Assembly (NCBI GenBank): GCA_014529385.2
Contig: CM043965.1
Location: 18,697,412 to 18,761,411 of the forward strand
Source: Adiantum capillus-veneris
Lineage: Eukaryota; Streptophyta; Polypodiopsida; Polypodiales; Pteridaceae
Length of the DNA stretch: 64,000 nucleotides
Direction: 5' to 3'
This document shows positions 1 through 13,112 of this stretch, one piece after another. Positions within the stretch are counted from its first letter, which is position 1. The number at the start of each line of letters is the position of its first letter. The position numbers were made by a program, and so were the translations under genes. Under the pieces are notes generated by a model. That model saw nothing but the letters and a program-made list of their open reading frames with translations. It did not search any database and was not told where the DNA came from.

Positions 1-776
1 TCCAACAACTTCCTCTTAGAGCAAGTACACGGGGACTTGGCTGCTTTGGCTTCTTCACCTTTTACCTCCTCATTCTTTACCCCAATTATAAGCCAAGCAT
101 TCTGATTTGATGCAGGTGATAGATTATGTGCCATCAAGACCGCATGATAAGCAATTTAAGTGAGAACTTCTAGAGCCTCTAAGTATGTGGCTCTACTACT
201 CTTCTTGGTGCTCTTTAAGGTGTTCAACACATATAATGCAGGGTCAATCTTCTGCATGGGTTGCTTCCAATTTCATTGCGGTGGTGAAGGTTGATGCTAA
301 TGCATGGTTGGGCATTATGTTTCTTGGTGGCCTCTTTGTTATAAATGAAAACGGTGGTGGTACAATCGGGTAGGATTTTCTGTCGATTGTGAATTATATA
401 TGAAAATGTGGCGGCTATTGTGTTCTTGGTGAACACCTCGGTGCGTTTCTTTTCTTTGGACCTCATAGACTCCCCCCTTGTTAACTAGAGAGCTTCTATC
501 ACAATCTCCTTTATGATGTTCACTTTAATGGCTTTTGTCATAATGTCCAATGAAAATGGCTTTTGTAAATTTTACTTGATAAATGGGGTCAATACAACTT
601 GTGAAGCAAGATGAAGTTTTTGAAAAAATGATAGTTTTTTGGGCATAAAGATAATAATCGTGATTATTAGCCAGGCTTGTAAGTTTTTACCAAAATTGAA
701 TTTTCAAGTTACAAGCATATCCACTAGGCCTAGTACGTAGAATGTTGGCCCGGATACTTGTCAACAACTTGATCAC
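1..776. other. Unassigned flank, no gene seen
   Basis: No open frame here has a recognisable domain. The two short frames near 185-466 overlap on opposite strands and look like chance. The stretch ends at the left edge of a copia element, where the bases at 772-776 form one half of its probable target duplication. Confidence 0.5.
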
Positions 777-1095
777 TGATGGGAATGGGATCATGCTAGC
801 TAGGGTGGATGAAAGATAAACATTGTGCACACAAGTGATTGTGTGTTCGCTAGATCATCACTCAAGCGAAGAAGGTTCAAAGATCAATTAACTTGGACTC
901 ATAAACACGGTCTTGAGTATTTGCTAAGCCATCAAAAGCTCACCATAAACAAGGGAGATGTAATGCAAAAAAGAGTTGTGTTTATTCATTCATGAAATGA
1001 GCTAAGTAGCTCTACAACTTGACTCCATTACTTGTGGGATAATTCCCCCTTTTCCCTCCTTCACTCAGACTTTAGGATAAAACCCACACTTTACA
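777..1095 (-). repeat. 3' LTR of the copia derivative
   Basis: About 319 bp, aligned over its whole length with 3655-3978 with scattered substitutions and small indels. It lies downstream of the gag remnant on the minus strand and next to the polypurine tract at 1096-1109, which makes it the 3' LTR. Confidence 0.85.
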
Positions 1096-1109
1096 ATCCT
1101 CCCCTTGGG
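1096..1109 (-). promoter_or_regulatory. Polypurine tract of copia derivative
   Basis: The minus strand reads TCCCAAGGGGAGGAT directly before the TG that opens the LTR. This is the expected position and composition of the plus-strand DNA priming site of an LTR retrotransposon. Confidence 0.75.
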
Positions 1110-1396
1110 ATTTGGACTAGGACGAAATACTGAAGATGCAATATCCACTAAGGATGATAAGTTGGTATCCACACAGGATGACAAAATACACATAGGATGG
1201 TAAATCCACACAAGAAAATAAAAGTCCTCCCCTACAAGTAGAGAGGCTACATCTTCAAAGTATGTCTTCATAAAAGACAAGGTTATTCTTGCCTTTGTCT
1301 TCTTCTTTGTCCTCTACCATGTGAGATGATCCTTTGATAGGTCTCTTCTCTTTGTAGCTTCTATTGTTGCTGTTACTACTACTTCTTTCTCCACTG

Positions 1397-1912
1397 CTAC
1401 TGCCTCCATTTGAGTAGCATCAGAAAGGGGTGTCCCTCCTTCCCGCATTTGTTGCAAGCTTTGTTTGTGTAGCAATCTTTCGCTAAGTCTCCCATTTTTC
1501 CACATTCATAACACTTTCTCCTAGTTGATGATGTCGATGGAGAATATCTTCCCCTTGAGGATGTCGTGACAAAATCCCCTCCTGATGATGTTAATGAGTC
1601 TTTTTGATTTCTCTCATCTGCTTGAATTGAGTTGATGACATCTTGGAAAGGTGGAGCCGGTTCTTTTTCTTCAAGAATGGTGATTAAGTGGTCATAAGAG
1701 GGTGGAAGTGGACTTAAAAGTACGGCCACTTTGTTCTCTTCTGGTCCTTTGGCCTTGATGTAAGTGAGCTGTATGACAATTCTTTTAAGCCTATTTACTA
1801 GGCTAGCAGTGTCCTCCCTTTCAATCATAGTGATCTTGTAAAGTCTTTTGAGACTATCTTTACTTCTTTTGGACTTGGCGCCAACATTGCTTTCTAGGAC
1901 ATGGCATGCTTA
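1397..1912 (-). pseudogene. Copia gag remnant (UBN2-like, zinc knuckles)
   Basis: The clear open part is 1828-1397 (143 codons); reading in the same frame continues upstream to about 1912, so the first Met at 1828 is probably internal. The N-terminal half has the pattern of copia Gag (a run RLKRIVIQL, then LLSPLPPSYDHLI, then a charged linker). Near codon 105 there is a zinc-knuckle-like CYECGKMGDLAKDC in which the usual His is Asp, followed by a second partial knuckle CNKCGKEGH that loses its last Cys as the frame runs out. Gag would form the virus-like particle and bind RNA. It is truncated relative to normal copia Gag and no Pol follows, so it is called a pseudogene. The family call is confident; function is not expected. 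Confidence 0.75.
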
Positions 1913-2289
1913 CATTCGTCTATGAAATGTCATAGTTGGCATGCAAGGAGGTGATGATAATTCCTAACGCTTGTTTGTCTTTGGCCAAATTTTGTGCACT
2001 TGCTAGGAGTGTAGATGCCCTAGTGTGCACTCCATCGGTGCTGACTTGTTGCTCTAAGGCAGTTCTGATAATAGACTATAAACATTTTTTCATGAGGTAT
2101 CCCCTTAACTTTGTTTGCCAAGTGTGAAACCCATCCCCGTTGTACTTTTAAATTACCTTTCCCCCATTGTGCTAATAGAGGGGTCCTAGCTTAGGAGACT
2201 CTCCTAGCCAATGTCTGCCTCTTTACACGAGCACAACATTTGAAATTTATTTGAAGCTATTGTGCTTGGTTGGATTCATTTCATTGCAA

Positions 2290-2292
<3 letters not shown>

Positions 2293-2337
<45 letters not shown>
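2293..2337 (+). repeat. (GA)n microsatellite
   Basis: A nearly pure AG dinucleotide run inside the copia derivative. Open frames through it encode only Arg-Glu repeats and are not genes. Confidence 0.95.
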
Positions 2338-2344
<7 letters not shown>

Positions 2345-3128
2345 TATTTCTTCCTTTGTGAAGTTCCTCTTCACAAAGAAGTAATGCTCCTCTGCTTTGC
2401 TTTCCTGTTTAGCCAAGCCGACGTGGAGTCCAAAGCTTTGGATAGGTTGATGATCCCTTTTTGAATGCTCAATGAAATTTAAAAAAAGGATCTTTGAGTG
2501 GCTTGATGAAGCTTTGGAGAGCTTCTTGCCTTGAGTACTTGGAAAAGTCCTTTTTGAAGCTTGAAGGAGAAGCTTGAAAGCCTTTGACTGATTGAATCCT
2601 TAAAAGGATTTCTTTGAGTTTGTTGCAGGCTACGGGACAAGCCCCTTATATTGCTTGGGAGGATTTGGAGCCTTAGGGTCTGCTCATGGGACAGGGGCCT
2701 TAGCCACAAAGTGTTTCTTGAGTAGCTTTGCTACAGCTCTGTGAGCCACCTCTTAAAAAAGGTTTGGATGCTTACCTTTAGACCAGGCTATGGGAAAAGG
2801 CCCTTGGGAAAGAAGATGTCGGGCACTTCAGGCAGGAGGAGTAGCTTCTGGGTAGCGGGTTCAAGACGGGTAGGCCGGGAAGCATTCGATCAAGCGGGGT
2901 CAACTCGGGTAGGCCCTGCAGCATCCGGGAAGTCGGGGTCAGCATGGGCAAAAATAAAGGCACAACGGGCAGGCCGGGTAGGGGCATCCGCCTTCTGTGA
3001 ATGCCTTAAAAAAAGGGAGTTTGAATTATCCCCTAGAAGCCATGGTTCCCACCACGGTGGGGTCGACTCTTGAAGACCTTTGGGGTTGTTTTCTACAAAA
3101 GACTCAGTGGGCATTAAATGCCATGGAG

Positions 3129-3130
<2 letters not shown>

Positions 3131-3194
<64 letters not shown>
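3131..3194 (+). repeat. (AC)32 microsatellite
   Basis: A pure AC run of about 64 bases inside the copia derivative. His-Thr or Cys-Val repeat frames across it are artefacts of the repeat. Confidence 0.97.
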
Positions 3195-3199
<5 letters not shown>

Positions 3200-3640
3200 A
3201 AAGTTTGGCTTGTTGATTATGCTACTGCAGACACAAAATGCACAGAGAATGAACAAAAATGGCTCACAAGACATTGCCAAATTTAACCAAACTATTATTT
3301 GATGAATCTTGGGGCAATTTAAGCATGCACAAGCTTGTTGCAAAGCTCTCAAAGAGTACTATGCACACACATATATCAAGCATTCCAATTATGTCCGTGC
3401 GAGCAGATGTGGGCACTTGATGGGAAGGTGTAAATATGAAAAGAAAAAATCAAAATGCAAACTATATCTCAAAATAATTACCTCTAATCATTAGCTAGGG
3501 TAGTGGCCCTGTAGACGTGCTCAAGTACAATGCTAGTGACAATTAAGAATGAGTTTAATTATGCAAAATCCTAATTATAGAGATCCAGGAAATCTAATCA
3601 CACAAAAGCATAACAAGAAACCTAGCTAGCATGTCCTAGT

Positions 3641-3654
3641 GCTCTGATACCTTT
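3641..3654 (-). promoter_or_regulatory. Copia primer binding site
   Basis: On the minus strand, two to four bases inside the LTR, the sequence GGTATCAGAGC occurs. TGGTATCAGAGC is the well-known copia primer site complementary to the 3' end of initiator methionine tRNA, and the same 12 bases occur at 29186-29197 in the second copia element. This fixes the orientation of the 777-3978 element. Confidence 0.85.
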
Positions 3655-3978
3655 TGATGGGAATGGGATCATGCTAGCTAAGGTGGATGAAAGGTAAACA
3701 TTCTGCACACAAGTGAGTGTGTGTTGGCTAGATTATCACTCAAGCGAATTAGGTTCCAAGATCAATTAACGTGGACTCATAAACATGGTCTTGAGTATTT
3801 GCTAAGCCATCACAAGCTCACCATAAACAAGGGAGATGTAATGCAAAATAGAGTTGTGTTTATTCATTCATAAAATGAGCTTTAAGTAGCTCTACAGATT
3901 GACTCCATTACATGCGGGATGATTCCCCCTCTTCCCTCCTTCTTCACTTAGACTTTAGGACAAAACCCACACTTTACA
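3655..3978 (-). repeat. 5' LTR of the copia derivative
   Basis: A 324-bp direct copy of 777-1095. It is adjacent to the primer site on the minus strand and is therefore the 5' LTR, where U3 promoter and R would lie. I did not see an unambiguous TATA box. Confidence 0.85.
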
Positions 3979-4319
3979 GTCACTTTTGAGTGCATAGGTT
4001 TGTTTCATAGGTCGTATAGATCCACCCTGCTCAATTTGGATTGGTTTGGAGTCAAGTTGTGGCCATATGTAAAAAATGATGCTTTGTGCACCTTCAAGCC
4101 ATTTTCTAATTCCATTGGAATCTTTTGATGTTTTCCCAAGACCCCAACTAAGTAAATTGTTTATATACTTCACATGAAAGCCCCGTGTGAAGTAATAACA
4201 TTTCTTTGACACTTTGCAGAAACTGAGATTGACCCCCTAGACCCGGTCAAAATGGTCATATGAGCTTAGAGGATTTCTCTATAGGTTTATGTTATGGTCC
4301 AATTCAAATATGGTTCACT

Positions 4320-5870
<1,551 letters not shown>

Positions 5871-5995
5871 CTCTCTCTAAGGAGCCATCCCCTACAATGC
5901 ATTTGAGTCATGTTTTTTGTTTTTCCTTCTCCTCCTCCTCCTACAACACAAAAACTTCTCTTTCTTCTTCTCTCTCTCTCTCTGATTCCTATGTT

Positions 5996-6000
<5 letters not shown>

Positions 6001-6068
<68 letters not shown>
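6001..6068 (+). repeat. (TC)34 abutting the LINE 5' end
   Basis: A pure TC run of about 68 bases ends exactly where similarity between two LINE copies (L1 here, L3 at 57773-58103 minus) begins. It may be the target into which the LINE inserted. Confidence 0.95.
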
Positions 6069-6070
<2 letters not shown>

Positions 6071-6306
6071 CAACAAAAAATGCAGCCGCTTTTTGACCTA
6101 GTAGACAACAATTCACTCTTTTGATCATAACTTCTTCATACGATCTCCGATTTGGGTGATCTATAGCCTCAATCAAAGAGCATGAAGCCCTCTACACATC
6201 AATATAAAGACAAAAAATTTTAGAATGATGAAAGGCATTTCTGTAATAGAATTTTTGAAGTGAATTGGTTCAGGAAAATTGACTCTCATCTCTTATTTTA
6301 CATACA

Positions 6307-7077
6307 ATGTCTTCCGGCACTCGCAAGGGTTCTTCTTCTTCAACAAGGTCCACAACCATTGTGAAAAATGATCCAAAATCTCCTAAGTGTGGAGATAACA
6401 ACACAACCACCAACCAACCAACGACATCAAAAACCATGATCATGGCATACTTGGTATCATTGCAAGAGACCGTAAACAAACAAGGCGAAGACTTACGAGC
6501 ACTTGCAATGGAGAATGGCACACTATGGGTACTTATGGTTGAGAACGAGAATCTCAAGAGGACACATGAGACACAGAAAACACGTATGATGCAACTTGAA
6601 GAAAAAGTCAAGAAATGTAAATGCTCTCTTGTGGACTTGAATGCTTTGAAGGAGCGGATGAGCAAAGTAGAGCATGACCATGTATTGAAGGAGGAGAAAT
6701 TTGACACCATGAGCCGGGATGTATGCGACATGAAAAATGTATGCACAAACAAGTCTTGGGCTGATGTATACGGTAGCAATGTGGTTTCCAATTCCTCACT
6801 CATGCAAGATGTGGTTCATACAAAGAATGTTGAGTATGTGGATGTGGAGGAGTTGAAGGAACGGGAGCGACGTTCCAAGAACATTGTTATTCGTGGAATT
6901 CTCAAAGAGAAGCTAGAGACACATCCTTCTCTTGCCATTGTTATCGAATATTTCTTCAAAACCCACTTTGGCATGTCCAGAGTTATGGTCTATGAAGTAG
7001 ATAGAGTGGGGAAGCAAGGAGCTCCTCGCTCGGGAGAACGGCCAATTGTATGCACCATGCCGGATGAGACCAAGTGA
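6307..7077 (+). CDS. LINE ORF1 protein (coiled coil plus RRM-like)
   Basis: A 256-codon frame starting at the ATG after the leader. Residues 1-45 are low-complexity Ser/Thr-rich, residues 50-140 are a Leu/Glu/Lys heptad-like stretch compatible with a coiled coil, and residues 185-255 contain RRSKNIVIRGI and a downstream basic segment like the RRM-type RNA-binding domain of LINE ORF1 proteins. Such proteins bind the LINE RNA as chaperones. The frame ends at a TGA after DETK. Reading continues in frame past it with plausible coding sequence up to about 7130, so the TGA may be a TGG-to-TGA change and the protein slightly truncated. A fragment of the same ORF1 occurs at 47622-47791 in L3. No Cys-His knuckle is visible. 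ORF1 identity rests on position and domain pattern. Confidence 0.7.
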   Translation: MSSGTRKGSSSSTRSTTIVKNDPKSPKCGDNNTTTNQPTTSKTMIMAYLVSLQETVNKQGEDLRALAMENGTLWVLMVENENLKRTHETQKTRMMQLEEKVKKCKCSLVDLNALKERMSKVEHDHVLKEEKFDTMSRDVCDMKNVCTNKSWADVYGSNVVSNSSLMQDVVHTKNVEYVDVEELKERERRSKNIVIRGILKEKLETHPSLAIVIEYFFKTHFGMSRVMVYEVDRVGKQGAPRSGERPIVCTMPDETK

Positions 7078-7132
7078 AAGATTATCCTTGATAATAGTTG
7101 GACCTATTTGAGGGATATTCTCACTCCCATGC

Positions 7133-8989
7133 ATGCCCTCTTTTTTAACTGTTGAGGATGTATGCGGTGGGCTTGAAAAGCTGGCCACTCCCAAAGCGGG
7201 AGATCTTCAAGGTATCAAGCCAGAGATGATCAAATGGATGGGCGATTTTACCCATGAGTGGATGTGTGATATGTTCAACCTTTCACTTCAACATGGTATA
7301 CCTTATGATTGGAGTACTAATTGGGTTAAGCCTTTGCATAGAGGAGGGGATGTAAAGAATGTAAACAACTGCCGGACTATAATGATTGGGTCACTTATGG
7401 AAAAGTTGTTTGGGTGCATAATGGAGATGAAATTGAGTGATTGGGTTGAAGATAATGACAAGCGTGCAAAGGAACAAGAGGGTTTTTGTTGATGCCATAG
7501 CACCGTTGATCATCTTGTCACTCTTCCTGTTCTCATGGAGGAAAGTCGGTTGAAAGGAAAGCGATTGTATTGTTGTTTTGTGGACTTTAAGAAAGACTTT
7601 GATATGATTCCATGTAACAATTTGTGGAGAAGGATGGAAGAACTCGAAGTGCCAAGTGAGTTTATGCTTGCGGTTTCTCAAATCTATGAGAAGGTGATTT
7701 GTCAATTGTGCATGTGAAGAGAATTTTCAGAAATTTTTGTAAGCACTATTGGGGTTAAACAAGGATGTTCGTTGTCACCAACTCTCTTTGGTCTATGCAT
7801 CGATCAATTGGAAAAAATGGTACTTGACTTTATGCAAGAAGAAGGCATTGAAGAGGTCACTATTTGCAATGCGGTAATCATGCTTTTGTTGTGTGCAGAT
7901 GATGTAGTGCTTCTAGCACACACTTTAGAAGATGCACAAAAGATTATGGTTGTCCTTGAGAACTTTTGCTTGCGTAGTGGGCTGATTATCAATGAATCCA
8001 AAACAAAGGGTATGCTTGTGAAAACCAACCATAAGGAGAAGCATGCATTGTGTACAACAAGGAGACACTTGAAGTTGTTGAGAGCTTTAAGTACCTTGGC
8101 CTTGAGGTTCCATCATCACAAGTGGCATGAATGTGCTATGAGTTGTTTGGAAGCGAGAAAGAGAGCATATTGTGCATTTGAGAACATGTATAATGCGGGA
8201 AACATCGAGTGTTGGGTTCTCAAGAAGTATCTTTTTGATGCATTGGTGACACCGGTTCTTCTTTATGGAGTTGAAATGTGGGGCGGGAGCATCTCAAAGT
8301 CTACTTGGAAAGAGTTTGAGAATGTCCAAAAGCATTTTCTTACACACTTTCTCCAAGTGAAGACACAAACACCATATGTGCTCCTACTTCTTGAGTCGGG
8401 ATGTCTTCAAGTTGAGATTATGGGCATGGAAAGGGTTGTGGAGTACATGATAAAGATGCATCAAAGCCCCTCACATCGACGTCCTACAATTGCATGGGAA
8501 GCAAGCAAAAAAGGTTCAAAAGATGCATAAAAGCAAGATCTTGAGCACGGGATGGATGCAAGACATAAAGAAGTGGTTTGGGAGATGGGATGTATTACAC
8601 TTGCTACATGATGCTTCAATCGACTCCCAAGTGAATGAAGCTTTTCTACAACTCCAATGTATTACGGCTTGGGAGAAATCTGTTGGGTAACGCTTCACAC
8701 ATTACACCACCCATATTGCTCCCAACTACAAAACCATGTTCTTCGCTGAAAGAGGAAACCGTACTCACACTTACATGCTTGAGCCTATCCCCTTGTCGAC
8801 GATACGCACTATCGCAGCCATTCGGCTTAGCTCCCATTTCCTTCGATGCGAGATAGGGCGTTGGGGCAATCGAGAAGAGTCAAATCGACTGTGCACATTA
8901 TGCTCACTGCAAGTTTGAGAGTTTGAGTACCATCCACTACTAGAATGCTTAGCTTTTGCTCATATGATACGTCCAAACTTGCGTCTCTC
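7133..8989 (+). pseudogene. LINE ORF2 fragment: reverse transcriptase and C-terminus
   Basis: The main frame runs 7133-8530 with two TGA interruptions (7490-7492 and 7715-7717), then shifts to another frame at about 8515 and again near 8736, and is traceable to about 8989. It aligns throughout with the better preserved L2 protein (60068-58410 minus). Recognisable RT blocks are DFKKDFDMIP (palm), GVKQGCSLSPTLF, and LLLCADDVVLLA, in which the catalytic YADD has become CADD. A local frame shift spans about 8045-8105. The C-terminus retains a CTLC...HPLLEC Cys/His motif, with an in-frame TGA between the halves. Reverse transcription at a nicked target would be the normal role; this copy cannot do it. 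Confidence 0.85.
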
Positions 8990-9184
8990 ACATTTTTAGC
9001 CATAACTTAGACCTGCACACTTTCCTCTCCAGCCAAAGTGTGCGCTCTCCATTGCGACTCTCATCACCACAATTTTGGAGCATCGAGAGTCACTCATCAA
9101 TCGTACACATACTACATCACATATAACTTTGGTCTCATAGGTCATTTTGACCTCCGAGGATGATAATAAAATCTATCTATCTAT

Positions 9185-9206
9185 CTCTCTCTCTCTCTCT
9201 CTCTCT
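9185..9206 (+). repeat. (CT)n at the LINE L1 3' end
   Basis: The LINE tail passes through three TCTA units directly into this CT run, with no poly(A). L2 and L3 end the same way at 58157 and 47410. Confidence 0.9.
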
Positions 9207-10323
<1,117 letters not shown>

Positions 10324-10340
10324 CTTTAGCCCTCCACTTC
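10324..10340 (-). promoter_or_regulatory. Polypurine tract of element B
   Basis: The minus strand reads GAAGTGGAGGGCTAAAG between the end of pol and the LTR edge. Element C has GGGGGAGGGCTAA at the same place, preceded in both by a shared GAGGCATGAAT stretch. Confidence 0.75.
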
Positions 10341-10381
10341 TGGCTAGATGCATTCATGCCTCTAGCTCTGCTTCTGATTCT

Positions 10382-10771
10382 CTAGCAGTGGAGTTGGAGG
10401 GTTCGTCCTCCTCTGGAATATCTAGCATGAACTCCAATCAACCTTAAGAAGTACCTTTTGAGCCTCCATCCATTGACTATGGTCTTGTGAATTCGATTGT
10501 CTGCTTCCATCAATTTGTGGCTACCATTGGCGTATTGCCTTTTGACAATGAATGGCCCTTCCCATTTGGGATGAAACTTCGTATCTTTCCTAGTGTCAAA
10601 TCTATTATCGTATCTCAATACTAACATGCCTTTCTTCAGACCATTTTCCTTAAGCCCTTGATTGAATGTGAGTCGGCGTCGTTCTTCTTGCATTGCATAG
10701 TAGTTGATCGCATCTTCCCTGTCTAGAAGCCTTTCTAGATGCAAGGGGTGGTTGTAGAGATGGGCAATCAA
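10382..10771 (-). pseudogene. Element B integrase C-terminal region
   Basis: A 129-codon frame aligned with 55430-55812 of element C. Shared blocks are DREDAINYYA, RRRLTFN, KKGMLVLRYDNRFDTRKD, KFHPKWEGPFIV, YANGS and NGWRLKRYF. This is the C-terminal integrase region (SH3-like fold expected) of gypsy Pol. There is no chromodomain. The last about 20 residues have left the frame used in C, so a late frameshift is present. Confidence 0.85.
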
Positions 10772-11140
10772 GTGCTGTATAGCTGACTAGCCATGACTCT
10801 TTAGCTGGCTATCTATACCTCAATGGGTAGAATGGCCTCCTTTCCATATACCAGATGGAAAGGAGTGAAACCTAGTGTTGTTTGGAATGTCATGCGGTAG
10901 GCCCAAAGAGCGGCTATGAGATGCTTATCCCAATTACTTGTGTGGTTATTCACCTACTTTGTGATGATCTAATAGATCATGCCATTTACCTTTTCCACTA
11001 GACCATTGCACTTTGGATAGTATGGAGTTCTGTGTGTGATGCCTAACTTTTTCATCAGTTCTCCCACCAAGTCACCTCTAAGACTTGGCCCTCTACCAGA
11101 TATTATTTCCAGAGATGTGCCAAAGCAGCAAAATATGTGC

Positions 11141-11780
11141 TCAAATATGAACTTTGTTACCTCTTGGGCTGTTATGCTTTGTGGTGGTTGCTGCTTTCGC
11201 CCATCGGGTCATGTAGTCTACACCAACTAGAATGTATAGTTTACCTGATTGGGCCTTTGGTAAAGGACCAATTGTATATATTTCCCACTTCTCAAACGGG
11301 CCATATGAGATGATAGGAGTCTGTGGCTCATAGGTTAGTGTTCGATCACTGAATACTTGACAAGCTTTGCATGTTTTACACCAATGATGCACATCCGTAT
11401 TCAGACTAGGTCAAGAGAATCTTGCCTGTAGAATCTTCCTACTAGTAATATCTAGAGCAAAGTGGTCACCACAAACACCATCATGACAACTTAAGATCCC
11501 CTCCGTGATTCCACTAGAGATTGACACTCCCTTGAGAATCTAGTCTTTGCCCTTGCAGTATAAGTTATTGTTTATAAGGCGATATCTAGTTGCCTTTCGG
11601 ACAAGTCATTGTTTCTGGCCCTTGGTATACACTTCATGACATTCTCCTGTATCTAAGAAGCTAATGATATCAGGCATAACATCGCTACCCTGAAAGAGGG
11701 ACAACTTCAATTTGATTGCTCCTATGGGAACATCTTGTATTCTTTCCTTGGCTAGAGCATCTGCTGCTTGATTTTCTTCC
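11141..11780 (-). pseudogene. Element B integrase, zinc domain and start of core
   Basis: The open part is 11392-11141, and reading in frame upstream to about 11780 passes several stops (TGG-to-TGA and CAG-to-TAG when compared with C). The HHCC zinc domain is recognisable (HDGVCGDHFALD... CKTCKACQ). The first catalytic Asp of the core is replaced by Thr in WEIYTIGPLP. After about 11150 the frame is lost and the rest of the core (11140-10780) is visible only as broken pieces in other frames. Confidence 0.8.
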
Positions 11781-11797
11781 CTAGAGACATGAAATAA

Positions 11798-12082
11798 CTA
11801 CTCCGCTTCAAACTTTCTTAAAAGATCCTTAACTTGGCATAATCGGCCAAGTGAAACTTGATTTTTACAAACCCAAGTGCCATTTATCTGCTTAATCAAG
11901 AGCATGGTATCGCCAAACACATTTAGGAGCTGAACCCCTTTCAAAACACATTGTCCTAATCCAAGAATTAGGGACGTGTACTCTGCTTTGTTTTTGGAGT
12001 GGGAGTGTAGTAACTGCCCAATAGAGGAGACCTTTTCCTTTTGCTCATTGAAAATGACTATCCCAATTGTAGCCTGGTTCAC
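11798..12082 (-). pseudogene. Element B second (archaeal-type) RNase H domain
   Basis: A 94-codon frame aligned with 54090-54350 in element C. Motifs visible are KNKAEYTSLILGL (Glu motif) and VFGDTMLLIKQI (Asp motif). This second RNase H after the ordinary RT-RNase H is the hallmark of the plant Tat lineage, where an archaeal-type domain was acquired. The frame ends with TAG at a position that is Val-Val-Gln in C. Confidence 0.8.
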
Positions 12083-12126
12083 TGTTCTTTTGTTAGCTGC
12101 ATCAAAGAAAGGAGAGTGAGCTCCTT

Positions 12127-12576
12127 CTAGCTTTTAAGAACTTCCACCACTGGTGTCACTCCTTTGCCTCCTGTGTTGACCTTTAGCTTCTTCTCATAGT
12201 GACAATGAGTAAGAATAGCTGGTAGACTAGCTCTGGTGTATTTTTCCACTGGCATAGTGTAATCGAACTCTTGTAATCTAACAAGCCACTTAGAGATTCT
12301 AGACGAGACATCCATGTGTTGCATCACTATACGAAAAGACTTGTTCCATTGTATGAATCACAAAGGGTCTAGGCAATAGATACGAGCGGAACTTTGTAGT
12401 GGCAAACATCAATGAGAGAACCATGTGATTATTGTGGTGAATCCTTTTTCTTATGGGGTCATGACACGACTAGAGAAGTAGATAGGACACATGAAAGAGG
12501 TTTGGGGGTCCTTCTGCATTAGTACGGCTCCAAGTGTATCACTCCCTACACTAGGGTTAACATAAAATGGCTCATC
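12127..12576 (-). pseudogene. Element B first RNase H region (decayed)
   Basis: The open part is 12327-12127 (HMDVSSRISKWLVRLQEFDYTM..., matching C at 53830-54010). The portion 12576-12328 is traceable only across several stops and shifts. In C and here the region lacks the canonical catalytic Asp motif of a Ty3 RNase H, as known for Tat elements where this first domain is degenerate. Confidence 0.7.
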
Positions 12577-13086
12577 TCATCTAGGGGGTGCAATGGTGGG
12601 AAGTGAAGCTAGGATTTTTTTCACTTTGCTAAACTGTTGCGCATTTTCCTCATTCCATAGGAAGACATCTCTTTGGGTGACTTGTTGTAAAGGGAGAACC
12701 ACTTGAGAGAGCAAGTGAATGAACTTGCTCAAATACCTTACCTTCTGAAGGAAAGAGACCAATTGATTAGTTGTGGTGGGTGATGACAAAGACACTAAAG
12801 CTTGAAACTTGCTTGGGTCAACCTTAATTCCTTTTGCTGAAATTACATGGCGGAGAAGATTGACCTTGCTTTGAGCAATGTGACACTTATCTACATGAAG
12901 CTAGCTACCTAAGGTTTGCAGCCTCGCTAGGCCATCATAGACCTTGCTCAAATGGAGGGAGAGAGAATTATAGATGCAAACATTATCTATGAAAACCTGT
13001 AATGACTTACCAAAGTATGGCTGGTAGACAAAAGTACCATAGTGTTGGAATGTGTCCAGAGCATTGGTGAGGCCAAAAGGCATCAC
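12577..13086 (-). pseudogene. Element B reverse transcriptase, palm and thumb
   Basis: Two open pieces in one frame (13086-12901 and 12795-12577) joined by readable sequence across a TAG. MMPFGLTNALDTFQ is the conserved RT block. The catalytic block reads QVFIDNVCIY where C has RVFIDDFCIY, so the second Asp is Asn. The TAG at 12903-12901 stands where C has CAG (Gln). Confidence 0.85.
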
Positions 13087-13112
13087 TCTATAAGAAAAAC
13101 ATCCCTATGGTG

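Larger units (their letters stand above)
777..3978 (-). mobile_element. Non-autonomous Ty1/copia element (LTR-gag-LTR)
   Basis: Two direct repeats of about 320 bp (777-1095 and 3655-3978) bound a 2.56-kb interior. Read on the minus strand each repeat starts TGTAAAG and ends CCATCA, the canonical TG...CA. Inside the right repeat lies a copy of the copia primer site GGTATCAGAGC (3641-3652), and inside the left repeat a purine tract CCCAAGGGGAGGAT (1096-1109). Flanks ATCAC (772-776) and GTCAC (3979-3983) match at four of five bases, as expected for an aged 5-bp target duplication. The interior carries a copia gag remnant but no visible protease, integrase or reverse transcriptase, so it is either a deletion derivative or a gag-only parasite. 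GA and AC microsatellites fill part of the interior. Confidence 0.85.
6069..9184 (+). mobile_element. LINE copy L1, internally deleted
   Basis: The 5' leader (6069-6306) matches the reverse complement of 57773-58103; the RT part and 3' UTR match the reverse complement of 58158-60130. ORF1 (6307-7077) is followed after about 60 bp by the middle of an RT reading frame, so the endonuclease and the front of the RT are missing. The 3' end is '...gataataaaatctatctatctat' and then (CT)n. Both edges therefore sit in CT microsatellite. The RT box reads CADD instead of YADD and several CGN codons have become TGN, so the copy is dead. Confidence 0.85.

Noticed and set aside
2890-3352. Cys-Val and His-Thr repeat frames (also 4903-5282, 28643-28861)
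   Set aside because: Artefacts of (AC)n/(GT)n microsatellites.
6270-6803. 177-codon minus frame opposite LINE ORF1
   Set aside because: It lies antisense to ORF1, whose sense protein is conserved in L3; a shadow frame.
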